NCBI RefSeq assembly: GCF_036250695.1
Contig: NZ_CP109427.1
Location: 7,130,001 to 7,194,000 of the forward strand
Direction: 5' to 3'
Origin: Streptomyces sp. NBC_01497
GTDB lineage: Bacteria > Actinomycetota > Actinomycetes > Streptomycetales > Streptomycetaceae
DNA length: 64,000 bases
Shown here: positions 1 to 7,716 of the stretch, piece by piece
Position numbering within the stretch: the stretch's first letter is position 1
Layout of the letters: each line of letters starts with the position of its first letter
Made by a program: the position numbers and the translations under genes
The notes under the pieces: model-generated
Told to the model about the DNA's origin: nothing
What the model saw: the letters and a program-made list of their open reading frames with translations, nothing else
The model's database searches: none

Positions 1-313
1 GCAGCAGCAGGATCGGCGCGACCATGCTGATGATCATGTGCTGCACCATGTGCACACTGAACATGACCATGCCGTAGTCGTTCAGTCCGGTGCACATCGT
101 CACGCCCACCAGCAGGACGCCCAGCACGAACGCGATGCTCCGGCCCGGGGACCACGCGTCGCCCCGGCGCCACAGCCGCAGCACGCCCCATCCGTACAGG
201 GCGATACCCAGGGCGCAGGAGACGAGGAAGAACGGGTCGGACGAGTAGACGAACGCCCGGCCCAGCGTGAACGGCGGCAAATCCATCATCATGCCGTGCA
301 TGCTGTGATCCAT
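1..313 (-). CDS. ctaG: Cytochrome c oxidase assembly protein, CtaG type (5' part only)
   Basis: This is the amino-terminal part of a polytopic membrane protein cut by the window edge. It reads from an ATG at 313 down to base 1 without a stop. The start MDHSMHGMMMDLPPF is Met/His-rich. Hydrophobic segments follow at about residues 28-45 and 60-75, and then a VHMVQHMIISM stretch. The paired histidines in this HMxxHM-like stretch are typical of the caa3_CtaG domain, whose members help deliver copper to cytochrome oxidase in the cell membrane. The copper role is family knowledge and is not shown here. It lies downstream of pfkA on the same strand but behind a strong hairpin, so it is probably a separate transcription unit. 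Confidence 0.8.
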   Translation of the reverse strand, partial: MDHSMHGMMMDLPPFTLGRAFVYSSDPFFLVSCALGIALYGWGVLRLWRRGDAWSPGRSIAFVLGVLLVGVTMCTGLNDYGMVMFSVHMVQHMIISMVAPILLL

Positions 314-368
314 CCGCGTACTCCTGTGGGGGCGTGATTCGTACCTGATGTCCGGGACCAGACTAGAA

Positions 369-400
369 CCGCCCCCGGCCGCGACTGCGGGCGGGGGCGG
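369..400 (-). terminator. Hairpin after pfkA
   Basis: Arms CCGCCCCCG (369-377) and CGGGGGCGG (392-400) pair perfectly around a 14-nt loop. The hairpin lies about 75 nt past the pfkA stop, before ctaG. It is followed on the minus strand by a short T-containing stretch, not a long U tract, as is usual for high-GC terminators. Confidence 0.6.
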
Positions 401-474
401 ATGTCCATCACCTGGCGCGGGGCGCCGGACCGTCCGTCCGGGAGGGGCACCGACACACCGTCAGGAACGCGTGG

Positions 475-1500
475 TCACAGGACGCACTCGGCTTCGGCGT
501 ACCGCTCGGCCGGGACCGTCTTGAGGGTCTCGACGGCCTCCGTGAGCGGCACCATCTCGATGTCGGTGCCGTGCAGCGCCGTCATCATGCCGAATTCGCC
601 CCGGTGCGCCGCCTCGACGGCGTGCCAGCCGAAACGGGTCGCGAGCACCCTGTCGTACGCGGTCGGGGTGCCACCGCGCTGGACATGGCCCAGGATGACG
701 GGCCGTGCCTCCTTGCCGAGACGCTGCTCCAGCTCGACGGCGAGCTGACCCGCGACCCCGGCGAAGCGCTCGTGGCCGTACATGTCGGTGCCGCCCTCGT
801 CGAACTTCATCGAGCCCTCGCGGGGCTTGGCGCCCTCGGCGACCACCACGATCGCGAACCGCTTGCCCGCCGAGAACCGCTTGCCGACCAGTTCGGTCAG
901 CTCGCCGATGTCGAAGGGCCGCTCCGGTACGACGACGGCGTGCGCGCCCGCGGCCATGCCCGAGTGCAGCGCGATCCACCCCGTGTGCCGGCCCATGACC
1001 TCCACGATCAGCACGCGCTGGTGCGACTCGGCGGTGGTCTTCAGCCGGTCCAGGGCCTCCGTCGCGACGCCGACGGCCGTGTCGAAGCCGAACGTCACGT
1101 CCGTGGAGGCGATGTCGTTGTCGATGGTCTTCGGAACGCCGACGATCGGCAGGCCCGCCTCGGACAGCAGGTTCGCCGCCTTGAGGGTGCCCTCGCCGCC
1201 GATCGGGATGATCACATCGAGGCCCAGGTCGGCCACGTGGCCGCGGGCGCGTTCCACGCCGCCGCGCAGGTGCGCGGGCTGCACGCGGGACGAGCCGAGG
1301 ATGGTGCCGCCGCGGGCCAGGATGCCGCCGACGGCGTCAAGGTCGAGCTTGCGGTAGTCGCACTCCAGAAGGCCTTTCCAGCCGTCGTGGAACCCGATGA
1401 CCTCGTCGCCGTGGTCGACGACGGCCCGGTGCACGACGGACCTGATCACCGCGTTCAGGCCGGGGCAGTCACCGCCGGAGGTGAGGACACCAATACGCAT
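475..1500 (-). CDS. pfkA: ATP-dependent 6-phosphofructokinase
   Basis: This 341-residue protein phosphorylates fructose 6-phosphate to the 1,6-bisphosphate, the committing step of glycolysis in the cytoplasm. The start MRIGVLTSGGDCPGLNAV carries the nucleotide-binding glycines at residues 9-11. GGEGT at 101-105, PKTIDNDI at 123-130 with the catalytic aspartate, and MGRHTGWIAL at 169-178 are all in place. The residue after GGE is Gly, which in this family goes with ATP use; pyrophosphate-dependent members usually have Asp there. Glu replaces the more common Asp of the GGD motif, as is often seen in actinobacterial group III enzymes. Length is normal. The gene is flanked by hairpins on both sides and looks monocistronic. 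Confidence 0.95.
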   Translation of the reverse strand: MRIGVLTSGGDCPGLNAVIRSVVHRAVVDHGDEVIGFHDGWKGLLECDYRKLDLDAVGGILARGGTILGSSRVQPAHLRGGVERARGHVADLGLDVIIPIGGEGTLKAANLLSEAGLPIVGVPKTIDNDIASTDVTFGFDTAVGVATEALDRLKTTAESHQRVLIVEVMGRHTGWIALHSGMAAGAHAVVVPERPFDIGELTELVGKRFSAGKRFAIVVVAEGAKPREGSMKFDEGGTDMYGHERFAGVAGQLAVELEQRLGKEARPVILGHVQRGGTPTAYDRVLATRFGWHAVEAAHRGEFGMMTALHGTDIEMVPLTEAVETLKTVPAERYAEAECVL

Positions 1501-1597
1501 GGCCCGGACAACCTTTGCAACGTGTGGGGCGATGGCCGGACCCCGTCGTCCGGTCTGATCGCCGCCACCCTACCGGCGAGGGGCACCGGCGCCGAAC

Positions 1598-1630
1598 CCG
1601 GCGTCCGCCTGCTGGACAGGCGGGCGCCGG
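1598..1630 (-). terminator. Hairpin after gatD
   Basis: A 13-bp stem (1598-1610 with 1618-1630, one G-U type mismatch) and a 7-nt loop lie about 100 nt beyond the gatD stop and about 100 nt before the pfkA start. It is a likely terminator of the murT-gatD unit. Confidence 0.5.
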
Positions 1631-1725
1631 ATCGCCGGTCGCGGTCGCTCAGATGGTGAAGACGCTGCTCAGGAGGGGTGCGAACGGTGCGCGGAACGGA
1701 CCGCTCAGCTGTGCGGCGGCGCCGC

Positions 1726-2454
1726 TCAGGCGGGCTGGACCGCCGCGTTGATCCGCTCGTTGCGCAGGGCGTCGAACCACCGGTCGTCGACCGGAGGCAG
1801 AGCGTTCACATCGAGGGCCAGCTTCAGCAGCAGATCCGCGATGTGCGGGTTGCGCGCCATCACGGGACCGTGCATGTACGTGCCGAAGACGGTGTCGTTG
1901 AACGCGCCCTCCGTGCCGTCCCCGGTGCCGTTGCCCCGGCCCAGCCTGACCCGCGCGAAGGGCCGGGCCATCGGGCCGAGGTGCGTGATGCCCTGGTGGT
2001 TCTCGAAGCCGGTCAGCGGCGGCAGGTTCAGGTGCGGGTCGATGTCGCCGAGGACGTCACCGACGCAGCGCTCGCCCTCACCGCGTGTGGAGACCACGTC
2101 GAGCAGGCCCAGGCCCGGCTCGCGCTGGCCGAGGTCGTTGACGAACTCGTGGCCCAGGATCTGGTAGCCCGCGCAGACGGAGAAGACGATCGCGCCGTTG
2201 GAGACGGCCCGGTTCAGCCCGCCGTCCCGGCGCAGCCGCTCGGCCGCCAGCCGCTGCGGCCGGTCCTCGCCGCCGCCGATCAGGTAGATGTCGCCTGACG
2301 TCGGTACCGGCTGGTCGCTGCGCACGTCCACCCGCGAGACGTTCAGCCGGCGCTGGCGCGCGCGGCGCTCCACGACCAGGGCGTTGCCCTGGTCGCCGTA
2401 GGTGCTCAGCAGGTCGGGGTAGATCCACACCAGCCTGAGGCTGCTGTCGCTCAT
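1726..2454 (-). CDS. gatD: Lipid II isoglutaminyl synthase, glutamine amidotransferase subunit GatD
   Basis: This 242-residue protein is a class I (CobB/CobQ-like) glutamine amidotransferase. It releases ammonia from glutamine and passes it to MurT, which amidates the alpha-carboxylate of D-Glu in lipid II. The nucleophile is Cys94 in SVCAGYQILG and the partner histidine is His195 in GTYMHGPV. The cysteine number equals the one reported for the staphylococcal enzyme. The gene starts 39 nt after the murT stop on the same strand, so the two subunits are co-transcribed. The ATG start follows an AGAGGAACGAG-like purine stretch. Confidence 0.93.
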   Translation of the reverse strand: MSDSSLRLVWIYPDLLSTYGDQGNALVVERRARQRRLNVSRVDVRSDQPVPTSGDIYLIGGGEDRPQRLAAERLRRDGGLNRAVSNGAIVFSVCAGYQILGHEFVNDLGQREPGLGLLDVVSTRGEGERCVGDVLGDIDPHLNLPPLTGFENHQGITHLGPMARPFARVRLGRGNGTGDGTEGAFNDTVFGTYMHGPVMARNPHIADLLLKLALDVNALPPVDDRWFDALRNERINAAVQPA

Positions 2455-2493
2455 GCTCGCTCGTTCCTCTCGTAACGTCGGCGGCTCGACGGG

Positions 2494-3732
2494 TCAGTTG
2501 CCTACGCGCCGGCGCAGGTCCTGGAACGCCGTGTAGTTGGCGATCACCTCGATACGGCCGGGCGGCGCGTACTGCACGGCCTCGTCCAGCGTCTCGCAGA
2601 CGCGGAAGGCCAGGCCCGCCACTTCGAGGCGGACCGCGAGGTCCAGCTTCCGGTCGCCGAGGACGAAGATCGGATGCCCCCCGAGACGGGTGTAGTCCAC
2701 GTCCCACAGCCAGGACGTGTCCGTGCCGTCCGCGCCGCGCGCGTTGACCGAGAGGATGACCGGGGTCGGCGGCGGGTCGATCAGCGAGAAGGTCTCCAGC
2801 CAGCCGGCCGGGTTCTTCGCGAGCAGGAGCCGCAGGTCACGGCCCTGGAAGGACACCACGTCGTAGCGTCCGGCGACCGCCTGCACCTGGTACATGCGCT
2901 GGAGGGCGACTCCCGGCGGCACGCCGAACGTCGCGGCGACCGCCGCGGACGTCGTGGCGTTGGCCTTGTTGGCCCGGCCGGGCAGCTGGAGGTGGATGGG
3001 CCAGGCGGAGCCGTGCGGGTCGAGTACGTGATCGTCGCGCAGGGCCCAGCTGGGGGCGGGGCGGCGGAAGCCGCACTGCGCGCAGAACCAGTCGTCGCCC
3101 GGGCGTTGCATCACGCCGCCGCACGACGGACACGACCAGGCGTCGTCCTTCCACTCCTGTCCCGCCGCGACCCAGACCACGTTCGGCGAGGAGGAGGCCG
3201 CCCACACGATCAGCGGGTCGTCGGCGTTGGCGATCACGACCGCCTTGGTGCCGGCCAGTCCCTCCCGCCACTTCTCGGCGAGCATCCGGGTCTCGGCCGC
3301 GCGGTCGAGCTGGTCGCGGGAGAGGTTCAGCAGGGCGATCGCCTTGGGCGTGGTGTCGCGCGCCACACCGGCCAGGTACTTCTCGTCGACCTCGATCACG
3401 CCGAACTGGGCATCCGAGCCCCCCGCGAGCGCCGAGGTGATGCCCGCGGGCATGTTGGCGCCCAGCGCGTTGGAGACCACGGGCCCGGCGGCGCGCAGGG
3501 CCTCCGCGATCAGGCGGGTGGTGGTGGTCTTGCCGTTCGTCGCGGACACGAGGATGACGTCCAGGTGCTGCGCGAGCCTGCGCAGCAGGTCGGGGTCGAG
3601 CCGGAGCGCTACCTTCCCGCCGATCACCGATCCGCTGCCGCGTCCGGCGGCGCGCGACACCGCTGCTGCGGCCTTCCCCGCCGTCACGGCCAGCTTGGCC
3701 CGCGAAGGCAGCGGCTCCGTGTTGCCTGCCAT
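2494..3732 (-). CDS. murT: Lipid II isoglutaminyl synthase, Mur ligase-like subunit MurT
   Basis: This 412-residue protein is the ATP-using partner of GatD. It activates the glutamate carboxylate of the peptidoglycan stem peptide. The Mur-ligase P-loop is SATNGKTTTTRL (about residues 63-74). A Cys4 zinc ribbon (CPSC at 201-204 and CAQC at 217-220) is inserted in the central domain, as known for MurT but not for ordinary Mur ligases. The C-terminal DUF1727-like part is present, ending in FQDLRRRVGN. The ATG at 3732 gives a plausible cytoplasmic N-terminus. It is divergent from the deformylase gene, with about 125 bp between the starts that should hold both promoters. Confidence 0.93.
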   Translation of the reverse strand: MAGNTEPLPSRAKLAVTAGKAAAAVSRAAGRGSGSVIGGKVALRLDPDLLRRLAQHLDVILVSATNGKTTTTRLIAEALRAAGPVVSNALGANMPAGITSALAGGSDAQFGVIEVDEKYLAGVARDTTPKAIALLNLSRDQLDRAAETRMLAEKWREGLAGTKAVVIANADDPLIVWAASSSPNVVWVAAGQEWKDDAWSCPSCGGVMQRPGDDWFCAQCGFRRPAPSWALRDDHVLDPHGSAWPIHLQLPGRANKANATTSAAVAATFGVPPGVALQRMYQVQAVAGRYDVVSFQGRDLRLLLAKNPAGWLETFSLIDPPPTPVILSVNARGADGTDTSWLWDVDYTRLGGHPIFVLGDRKLDLAVRLEVAGLAFRVCETLDEAVQYAPPGRIEVIANYTAFQDLRRRVGN

Positions 3733-3857
3733 CGTCCCTGATCCTCCTCGCGTCGGTCGTGGGTCAGCCTATCGAGATCCGGCCACGGCCCAGAACCGCG
3801 GCACGAAGCCGCCACCGCGCTGAACACGGCGATCATGCGGACCGTACCCTGACGGTC

Positions 3858-4433
3858 ATGCGAAAGCGTCCGATCCCCGGCAGCGGTGGGCGCGTACGAG
3901 CCATGCGGACGCTCGGCGATCCCGTGCTGCACGCGCCCTGCGCGCCGGTCACCGGCTTCGGCCCCGGACTCGCGGAACTGGTCGAGGACCTGTTCGCGAC
4001 GATGTACGCGGCCCGGGGCGTCGGCCTCGCGGCCAATCAGATCGGCGTGGCACGGCAGGTCTTCGTCTACGACTGCCCGGACGATGATGATGTCCGGCAT
4101 GTCGGCCATCTGGTGAATCCGCGCCTGATCGTGGCCGACGGGATCGTCGTGCGCGGCCCGGAGGGCTGTCTGTCGCTGCCGGGCCTGGAGGCGGGCACCG
4201 AGCGCTTCGACCGCGCCGTGGTGGAGGGGCGGAACCAGGTGGGTGAGCCCGTACGCGTCGAGGGGGAGGGCTTCTTCGCCCGCTGCCTGCAGCACGAGAC
4301 GGACCATCTGGCGGGCGGCGTGTATCCGGACCGGCTGTCCGGGCGCCGCAGGTCGAGGGTGCTGCGGGCGGCCGCCCGCGCGCCCTGGGGCGCCGCTCGG
4401 GCGGCAACCGGTCCCGAGCCGTCCGCCCGGTAG
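3858..4433 (+). CDS. def: Peptide deformylase
   Basis: This 191-residue protein removes the N-formyl group from nascent proteins. All three family motifs are seen: GVGLAANQ (54-61), EGCLS (102-106, metal ligand Cys104) and QHETDH (145-150, metal ligands His146 and His150, catalytic Glu147). The ATG at 3858 was chosen because it starts just before the MRTLGDPVL block; the frame is open further upstream but that part is low in family character. An ATG at 3903 is possible. It is probably one of several deformylases, as is common in Streptomyces. The C-terminus is a short Ala/Arg-rich tail. Confidence 0.93.
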   Translation: MRKRPIPGSGGRVRAMRTLGDPVLHAPCAPVTGFGPGLAELVEDLFATMYAARGVGLAANQIGVARQVFVYDCPDDDDVRHVGHLVNPRLIVADGIVVRGPEGCLSLPGLEAGTERFDRAVVEGRNQVGEPVRVEGEGFFARCLQHETDHLAGGVYPDRLSGRRRSRVLRAAARAPWGAARAATGPEPSAR

Positions 4434-4762
4434 GGCATGTACGTGTCCCCCGCGGCGCACGGCGCGGGGGCGCGGCCCTTCGGGGACCGGGGGGTCCGGG
4501 ATGCGGCGTGCGGGGCGCGTACGCGGCCCGCACGGGGGTTTCGCGGGCCACGGACGCCGCCTGTCGCGCAGGCGCCGCAATCCGCGAAGGCCATCCGCGG
4601 GGGCCCGGCGCGACGTGGCCCGGTGGGTGCGAGAGGTGACGGGGAGTGAGCGCGCGAGGGGCCGCGACGAGTCCCGTCCCCGAGGGCTTTCCGCGGCGGG
4701 CCCCGGCGTTCCCGCCCGTTCCGTGTGCAGGTCTCGTGCGGGTCCCGGCCGGCTCCGGAGGC
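4434..4762. other. Intergenic region between convergent def and tetR, with hairpin
   Basis: No gene is supported. CCCCCGC (4447-4453) pairs with GCGGGGG (4464-4470) just after the def stop, which is a plausible terminator. The rest is GC-rich sequence with no motif that I recognise. Confidence 0.5.
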
Positions 4763-5410
4763 TCAGAAGCCCGGACCGCCCGCCTTGTCCGCCACTCCCG
4801 CGAGACGGCCCCACAGCAGGTCCGCCATCGTCGTGACGAGTTCCTGCCGGGAGCAGGGCCGCTCGCCCAGCCACCAGTCGCCCGCCGCGTGCATCATGCC
4901 GACTATCCCGTGGCCCCAGATCCTGGCCAGTTGCTGGCCGTTCTCGCCCAGGTCGATGCGCTCCTCGATCACGGTCGCCAACTCCTCGCCGAGGCGGCGC
5001 AGCAGCGGCGCCGAGTGGCGGCCGACGTCGAAGCCCTGATCGAGCGGCGGAGCGTCCTCGGCCGGGTGCATCAGGAAGCGGTAGACCTGCGGGTTCGCCT
5101 CGATCGCCGCCAGATACGTGTCGAGCGTGGCCTCCACCCGTCTGCGGCGTTCGGCCGGCGCGTCGAGCGCCGCCCGCAGGGCGCCCAGCAGAGCGTCCGT
5201 GTGGCGTTTGGCGAGTGCCCGGTACAGCCCGCCCTTGTCGCCGAAGTGCCGGTACAGGATCGGCTTCGTGATCCCGGCCTCCGCCGCGATCGCGTTCATC
5301 GAGGCCCGGGGGCCGTCCCTGAGCACCACCCGGTCGGCGGCCTCCAGCAGTTGCCGCCGACGCTGTCCGGCAGCCTGACGCTGCTCCGACGGCTGTGGTG
5401 TCGTCTCCAT
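4763..5410 (-). CDS. TetR-family regulator next to an acyl-CoA dehydrogenase
   Basis: This is a 215-residue cytoplasmic repressor. The N-terminal helix-turn-helix covers about residues 15-62 (RRQLLEAADRVVLRDG, then ITKPILYRHFGDKGGLYRAL). The variable C-terminal ligand domain includes paired tryptophans near residue 183. It is divergent from the acyl-CoA dehydrogenase gene at 5555, and the short gap contains repeated GTAAC/GTTAC half-sites. It therefore probably represses both genes and responds to a fatty-acyl or related CoA ligand. The ligand is an inference from the neighbour; the sequence alone does not show it. Confidence 0.88.
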   Translation of the reverse strand: METTPQPSEQRQAAGQRRRQLLEAADRVVLRDGPRASMNAIAAEAGITKPILYRHFGDKGGLYRALAKRHTDALLGALRAALDAPAERRRRVEATLDTYLAAIEANPQVYRFLMHPAEDAPPLDQGFDVGRHSAPLLRRLGEELATVIEERIDLGENGQQLARIWGHGIVGMMHAAGDWWLGERPCSRQELVTTMADLLWGRLAGVADKAGGPGF

Positions 5411-5514
5411 CGTTTCTCCCCGCCCTTACCGAATCCTTGACGCCCGCGCAACGTAACACCCCTGGCCGAGAGGGTGCTGATCAGGCGTGATCGGTTGACA
5501 GGGACTACTCGTCA

Positions 5515-5543
5515 GTAACAGACTGTGGTTACCAGCGGTAACC
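5515..5543. promoter_or_regulatory. Operator cluster between tetR and acyl-CoA dehydrogenase
   Basis: GGTTACCAGCGGTAACC at 5527-5543 is a perfect inverted repeat with a 3-nt spacer. A further GTAAC half-site at 5515-5519 forms a second inverted repeat with GTTAC at 5528-5532. A TTGACA at 5495-5500 is a possible -35 box. The palindrome ends directly at the AAGGAGG ribosome-binding site (5544-5550), so a bound TetR protein would block the downstream gene. Confidence 0.75.
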
Positions 5544-5554
5544 AAGGAGGGAAG

Positions 5555-6784
5555 ATGGCCGAGTTCACACTCGAACCCAGTGACGAACAGAAGCAGGTCC
5601 GTGACTGGCTGCACGGATTCGCGGCGGATGTGATCCGCCCGGCGGCCGCCGAGTGGGACGAGCGCGAGGAGACCCCCTGGCCCGTCATCCAGGAGGCGGC
5701 CAAACTCGGGATCTACTCCCTCGACTTCTACGCGCAGCAGTACTTCGACCCGTCCGGCCTCGGCATCCCCATCGCGATGGAGGAGCTCTTCTGGGGCGAC
5801 GCGGGCATCGCCCTGTCCATCGTCGGAACGGGCCTCGCCGCCGTCGGCGTCCTCGCCAACGGCACCGACGAGCAGATCGGCACCTGGATACCCCAGATGT
5901 ACGGCGAGCCCGACGACGTGAAGCTCGCCGCTTTCTGCTCCTCCGAGCCGGACGCCGGCTCCGACGTCGCCGCGATGCGCACCCGCGCCGTCTACGACGA
6001 GGCGAAGGACGAGTGGGTGCTGAACGGCACCAAGACCTGGGCCACCAACGGCGGAATCGCTGGCGTCCACGTCGTGGTCGCTGTCGTCGACCCTGACCTC
6101 GGCTCCAAGGGGCATGCCTCGTTCATCGTGCCGCCGGGCACCCCGGGCCTGTCCCAGGGCCAGAAGTTCAAGAAGCACGGCATCCGCGCGTCCCACACCG
6201 CCGAGGTCGTCCTCGACGGTGTCCGCGTACCCGGCGCGTGCCTCCTCGGGGGCAAGGACAAGCTCGACGAACGCCTCGCCCGGGCCCGCGAGAGGGCCGC
6301 GGGCGGCGGGCAGGGCAGCGTGAAGAACGCGGCGATGGCGACCTTCGAGGCGTCCCGCCCGGCCGTCGGCGCGATGGCGGTGGGGACCGCGCGCGCCGCC
6401 TACGAGGTCGCTCTCGACTACGCCACCACCCGGAGCCAGTTCGGCCGCCCCATCATCGACAACCAGGGAATCGCCTTCCAGTTGGCCGACATGCGCACCC
6501 GGATCGACGCCGCCCGGCTGCTCGTGTGGCGCGCCTCCTGGATGGCCACGTCGGGCAAGAAGTTCGAGTCGGCCGAGGGCTCCATGTCGAAGCTGTTCGC
6601 CAGCGAGACGGCCAAGGAGGTCACGGCGCAGGCCGTCCAGATCCTCGGGGGCAACGGCTTCACCCGGGAGTACCCGGTGGAGCGCATGCACCGGGACGCG
6701 GCCATCTACACGATCTTCGAGGGCACGAGCGAGATCCAGCGACTCGTGATCGCGCGCACCCTCTCGGGCGTGCCGATCCGCTGA
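5555..6784 (+). CDS. Acyl-CoA dehydrogenase
   Basis: This 409-residue flavoprotein of the acyl-CoA dehydrogenase family oxidises an acyl-CoA to the 2,3-enoyl form, passing electrons to ETF. The FAD-binding signature AAFCSSEPDAGSDVA is near residues 127-141. WVLNGTKTWATNGG follows near 155. The C-terminal catalytic base is the first Glu of IFEGTSEIQRLVIAR (about residue 389). The ATG at 5555 has a strong AAGGAGG site 4 nt upstream. There is a small insertion (KLDERLARARERAAGGG) around residue 235. It is followed by a strong terminator and not by other beta-oxidation genes. The substrate chain length cannot be told. Confidence 0.93.
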   Translation: MAEFTLEPSDEQKQVRDWLHGFAADVIRPAAAEWDEREETPWPVIQEAAKLGIYSLDFYAQQYFDPSGLGIPIAMEELFWGDAGIALSIVGTGLAAVGVLANGTDEQIGTWIPQMYGEPDDVKLAAFCSSEPDAGSDVAAMRTRAVYDEAKDEWVLNGTKTWATNGGIAGVHVVVAVVDPDLGSKGHASFIVPPGTPGLSQGQKFKKHGIRASHTAEVVLDGVRVPGACLLGGKDKLDERLARARERAAGGGQGSVKNAAMATFEASRPAVGAMAVGTARAAYEVALDYATTRSQFGRPIIDNQGIAFQLADMRTRIDAARLLVWRASWMATSGKKFESAEGSMSKLFASETAKEVTAQAVQILGGNGFTREYPVERMHRDAAIYTIFEGTSEIQRLVIARTLSGVPIR

Positions 6785-6796
6785 CCCCCCACGGGC

Positions 6797-6832
6797 GCGG
6801 CTCCGCTCCCGCCGGTGCGGGAGCGGAGCCGC
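6797..6832. terminator. Bidirectional terminator hairpin
   Basis: A perfect 16-bp stem (6797-6812 with 6817-6832) and a CGGT tetraloop lie between the convergent acyl-CoA dehydrogenase and glutathione peroxidase genes. It can end transcription from both sides. Confidence 0.85.
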
Positions 6833-6864
6833 TGTGCGTGGTGCCGGGCAGCCGGGCGCCGCGC

Positions 6865-7353
6865 TCAGACGGGCAGTTGGGCCTCGACCGCGGAGATCAC
6901 CGCGGGGTCCTCGGGAGCCGTCCTGGTACGGAAGCGGGCCACGGTCTCGCCCGCGGGGGAGATGAGGAACTTCTCGAAGTTCCACCCGACGTCCCCGGCC
7001 TCGCCCTGGTCGTCCGCGGTCCGCGTCAGCTCCGCGTAGAGCGGGTGCCGGGCGTCCCCGTTGACGTCGGTCTTCTCCAGCAGCGGGAACGTGACCCCGT
7101 AGGTGGTCGTGCAGAACGTCTGGATCTCTTCTGCCGTGCCGGGCTCCTGGCCGGCGAACTGGTTGCACGGCACCCCGACGACGGTGAAGCCGCGGTCGCC
7201 GTACGTCTTCTGCAGTTCCTCCAGCGCCGTGTACTGCGGGGTCGCACCGCATTTGGAGGCGACGTTGACGACCAGCACGGCCTTGCCGCGGTAGTCGGCC
7301 AGCGACGTGGGCTCACCGGTCAGTGTGCGCAGCGGAATGTCGTAGAGACTCAT
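6865..7353 (-). CDS. Glutathione peroxidase-family thiol peroxidase
   Basis: This 162-residue protein reduces peroxides. The peroxidatic residue is Cys35 in NVASKCG, not selenocysteine. Gln65 (CNQF) and Trp124-Asn125 (GWNFEKFL) complete the catalytic tetrad. In actinomycetes the reductant is more likely thioredoxin or mycothiol than glutathione; that is family knowledge. The start ATG at 7353 follows a GAGGAGGG ribosome-binding site. The frame is open much further upstream, but that part is Arg/Pro/Gly-rich and is not coding in style. Confidence 0.93.
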   Translation of the reverse strand: MSLYDIPLRTLTGEPTSLADYRGKAVLVVNVASKCGATPQYTALEELQKTYGDRGFTVVGVPCNQFAGQEPGTAEEIQTFCTTTYGVTFPLLEKTDVNGDARHPLYAELTRTADDQGEAGDVGWNFEKFLISPAGETVARFRTRTAPEDPAVISAVEAQLPV

Positions 7354-7716
7354 GAACCAGACCCTCCTCGATCTCCTCGGTGGAGATACGTGCCCGTCCA
7401 TTGTGGACCCGACGGTTGCCTCGCGGACCGGCGCCCCGCCCCGCCCGGGGAGAGTGGTGGAGCCGGGGCGCACGGCGCACGCGACCCCCGCGGGCCCGCC
7501 GCTGCGCGCCGGTGGGCGCCCCGGACGGCGCTCCCGTGCTGCCCGACGGCCCGGACGTCCCCCGTGGCCCTCACGGCGGTCCCCGCCGTCAGCGCGTTCC
7601 CACGCCGTCACCGAGCCGGGCGGAACCGGGGCCGCCCGCCTCGAAAGCCCGCCTCGAAATCCCGGGCCGGGCCGTCGCGCGCTGCCGCGGGGCGGGCTCC
7701 GCACGTCCCCGCGCCG
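7354..7716. other. Intergenic region upstream of the peroxidase gene
   Basis: About 360 bp of GC-rich sequence lie between the peroxidase start and the helicase stop. It must hold the peroxidase promoter, but no clear -35/-10 pair, hairpin or coding frame was seen. Confidence 0.4.

Noticed and set aside
38..337. Plus-strand open frame of 99 codons at the left edge
   Set aside because: It is His/Arg-rich and lies opposite ctaG, which has clear membrane segments and the family His motifs.
3227..3823. Plus-strand frame of 198 codons overlapping murT
   Set aside because: murT has its P-loop and zinc ribbon on the other strand; this frame has no motif.
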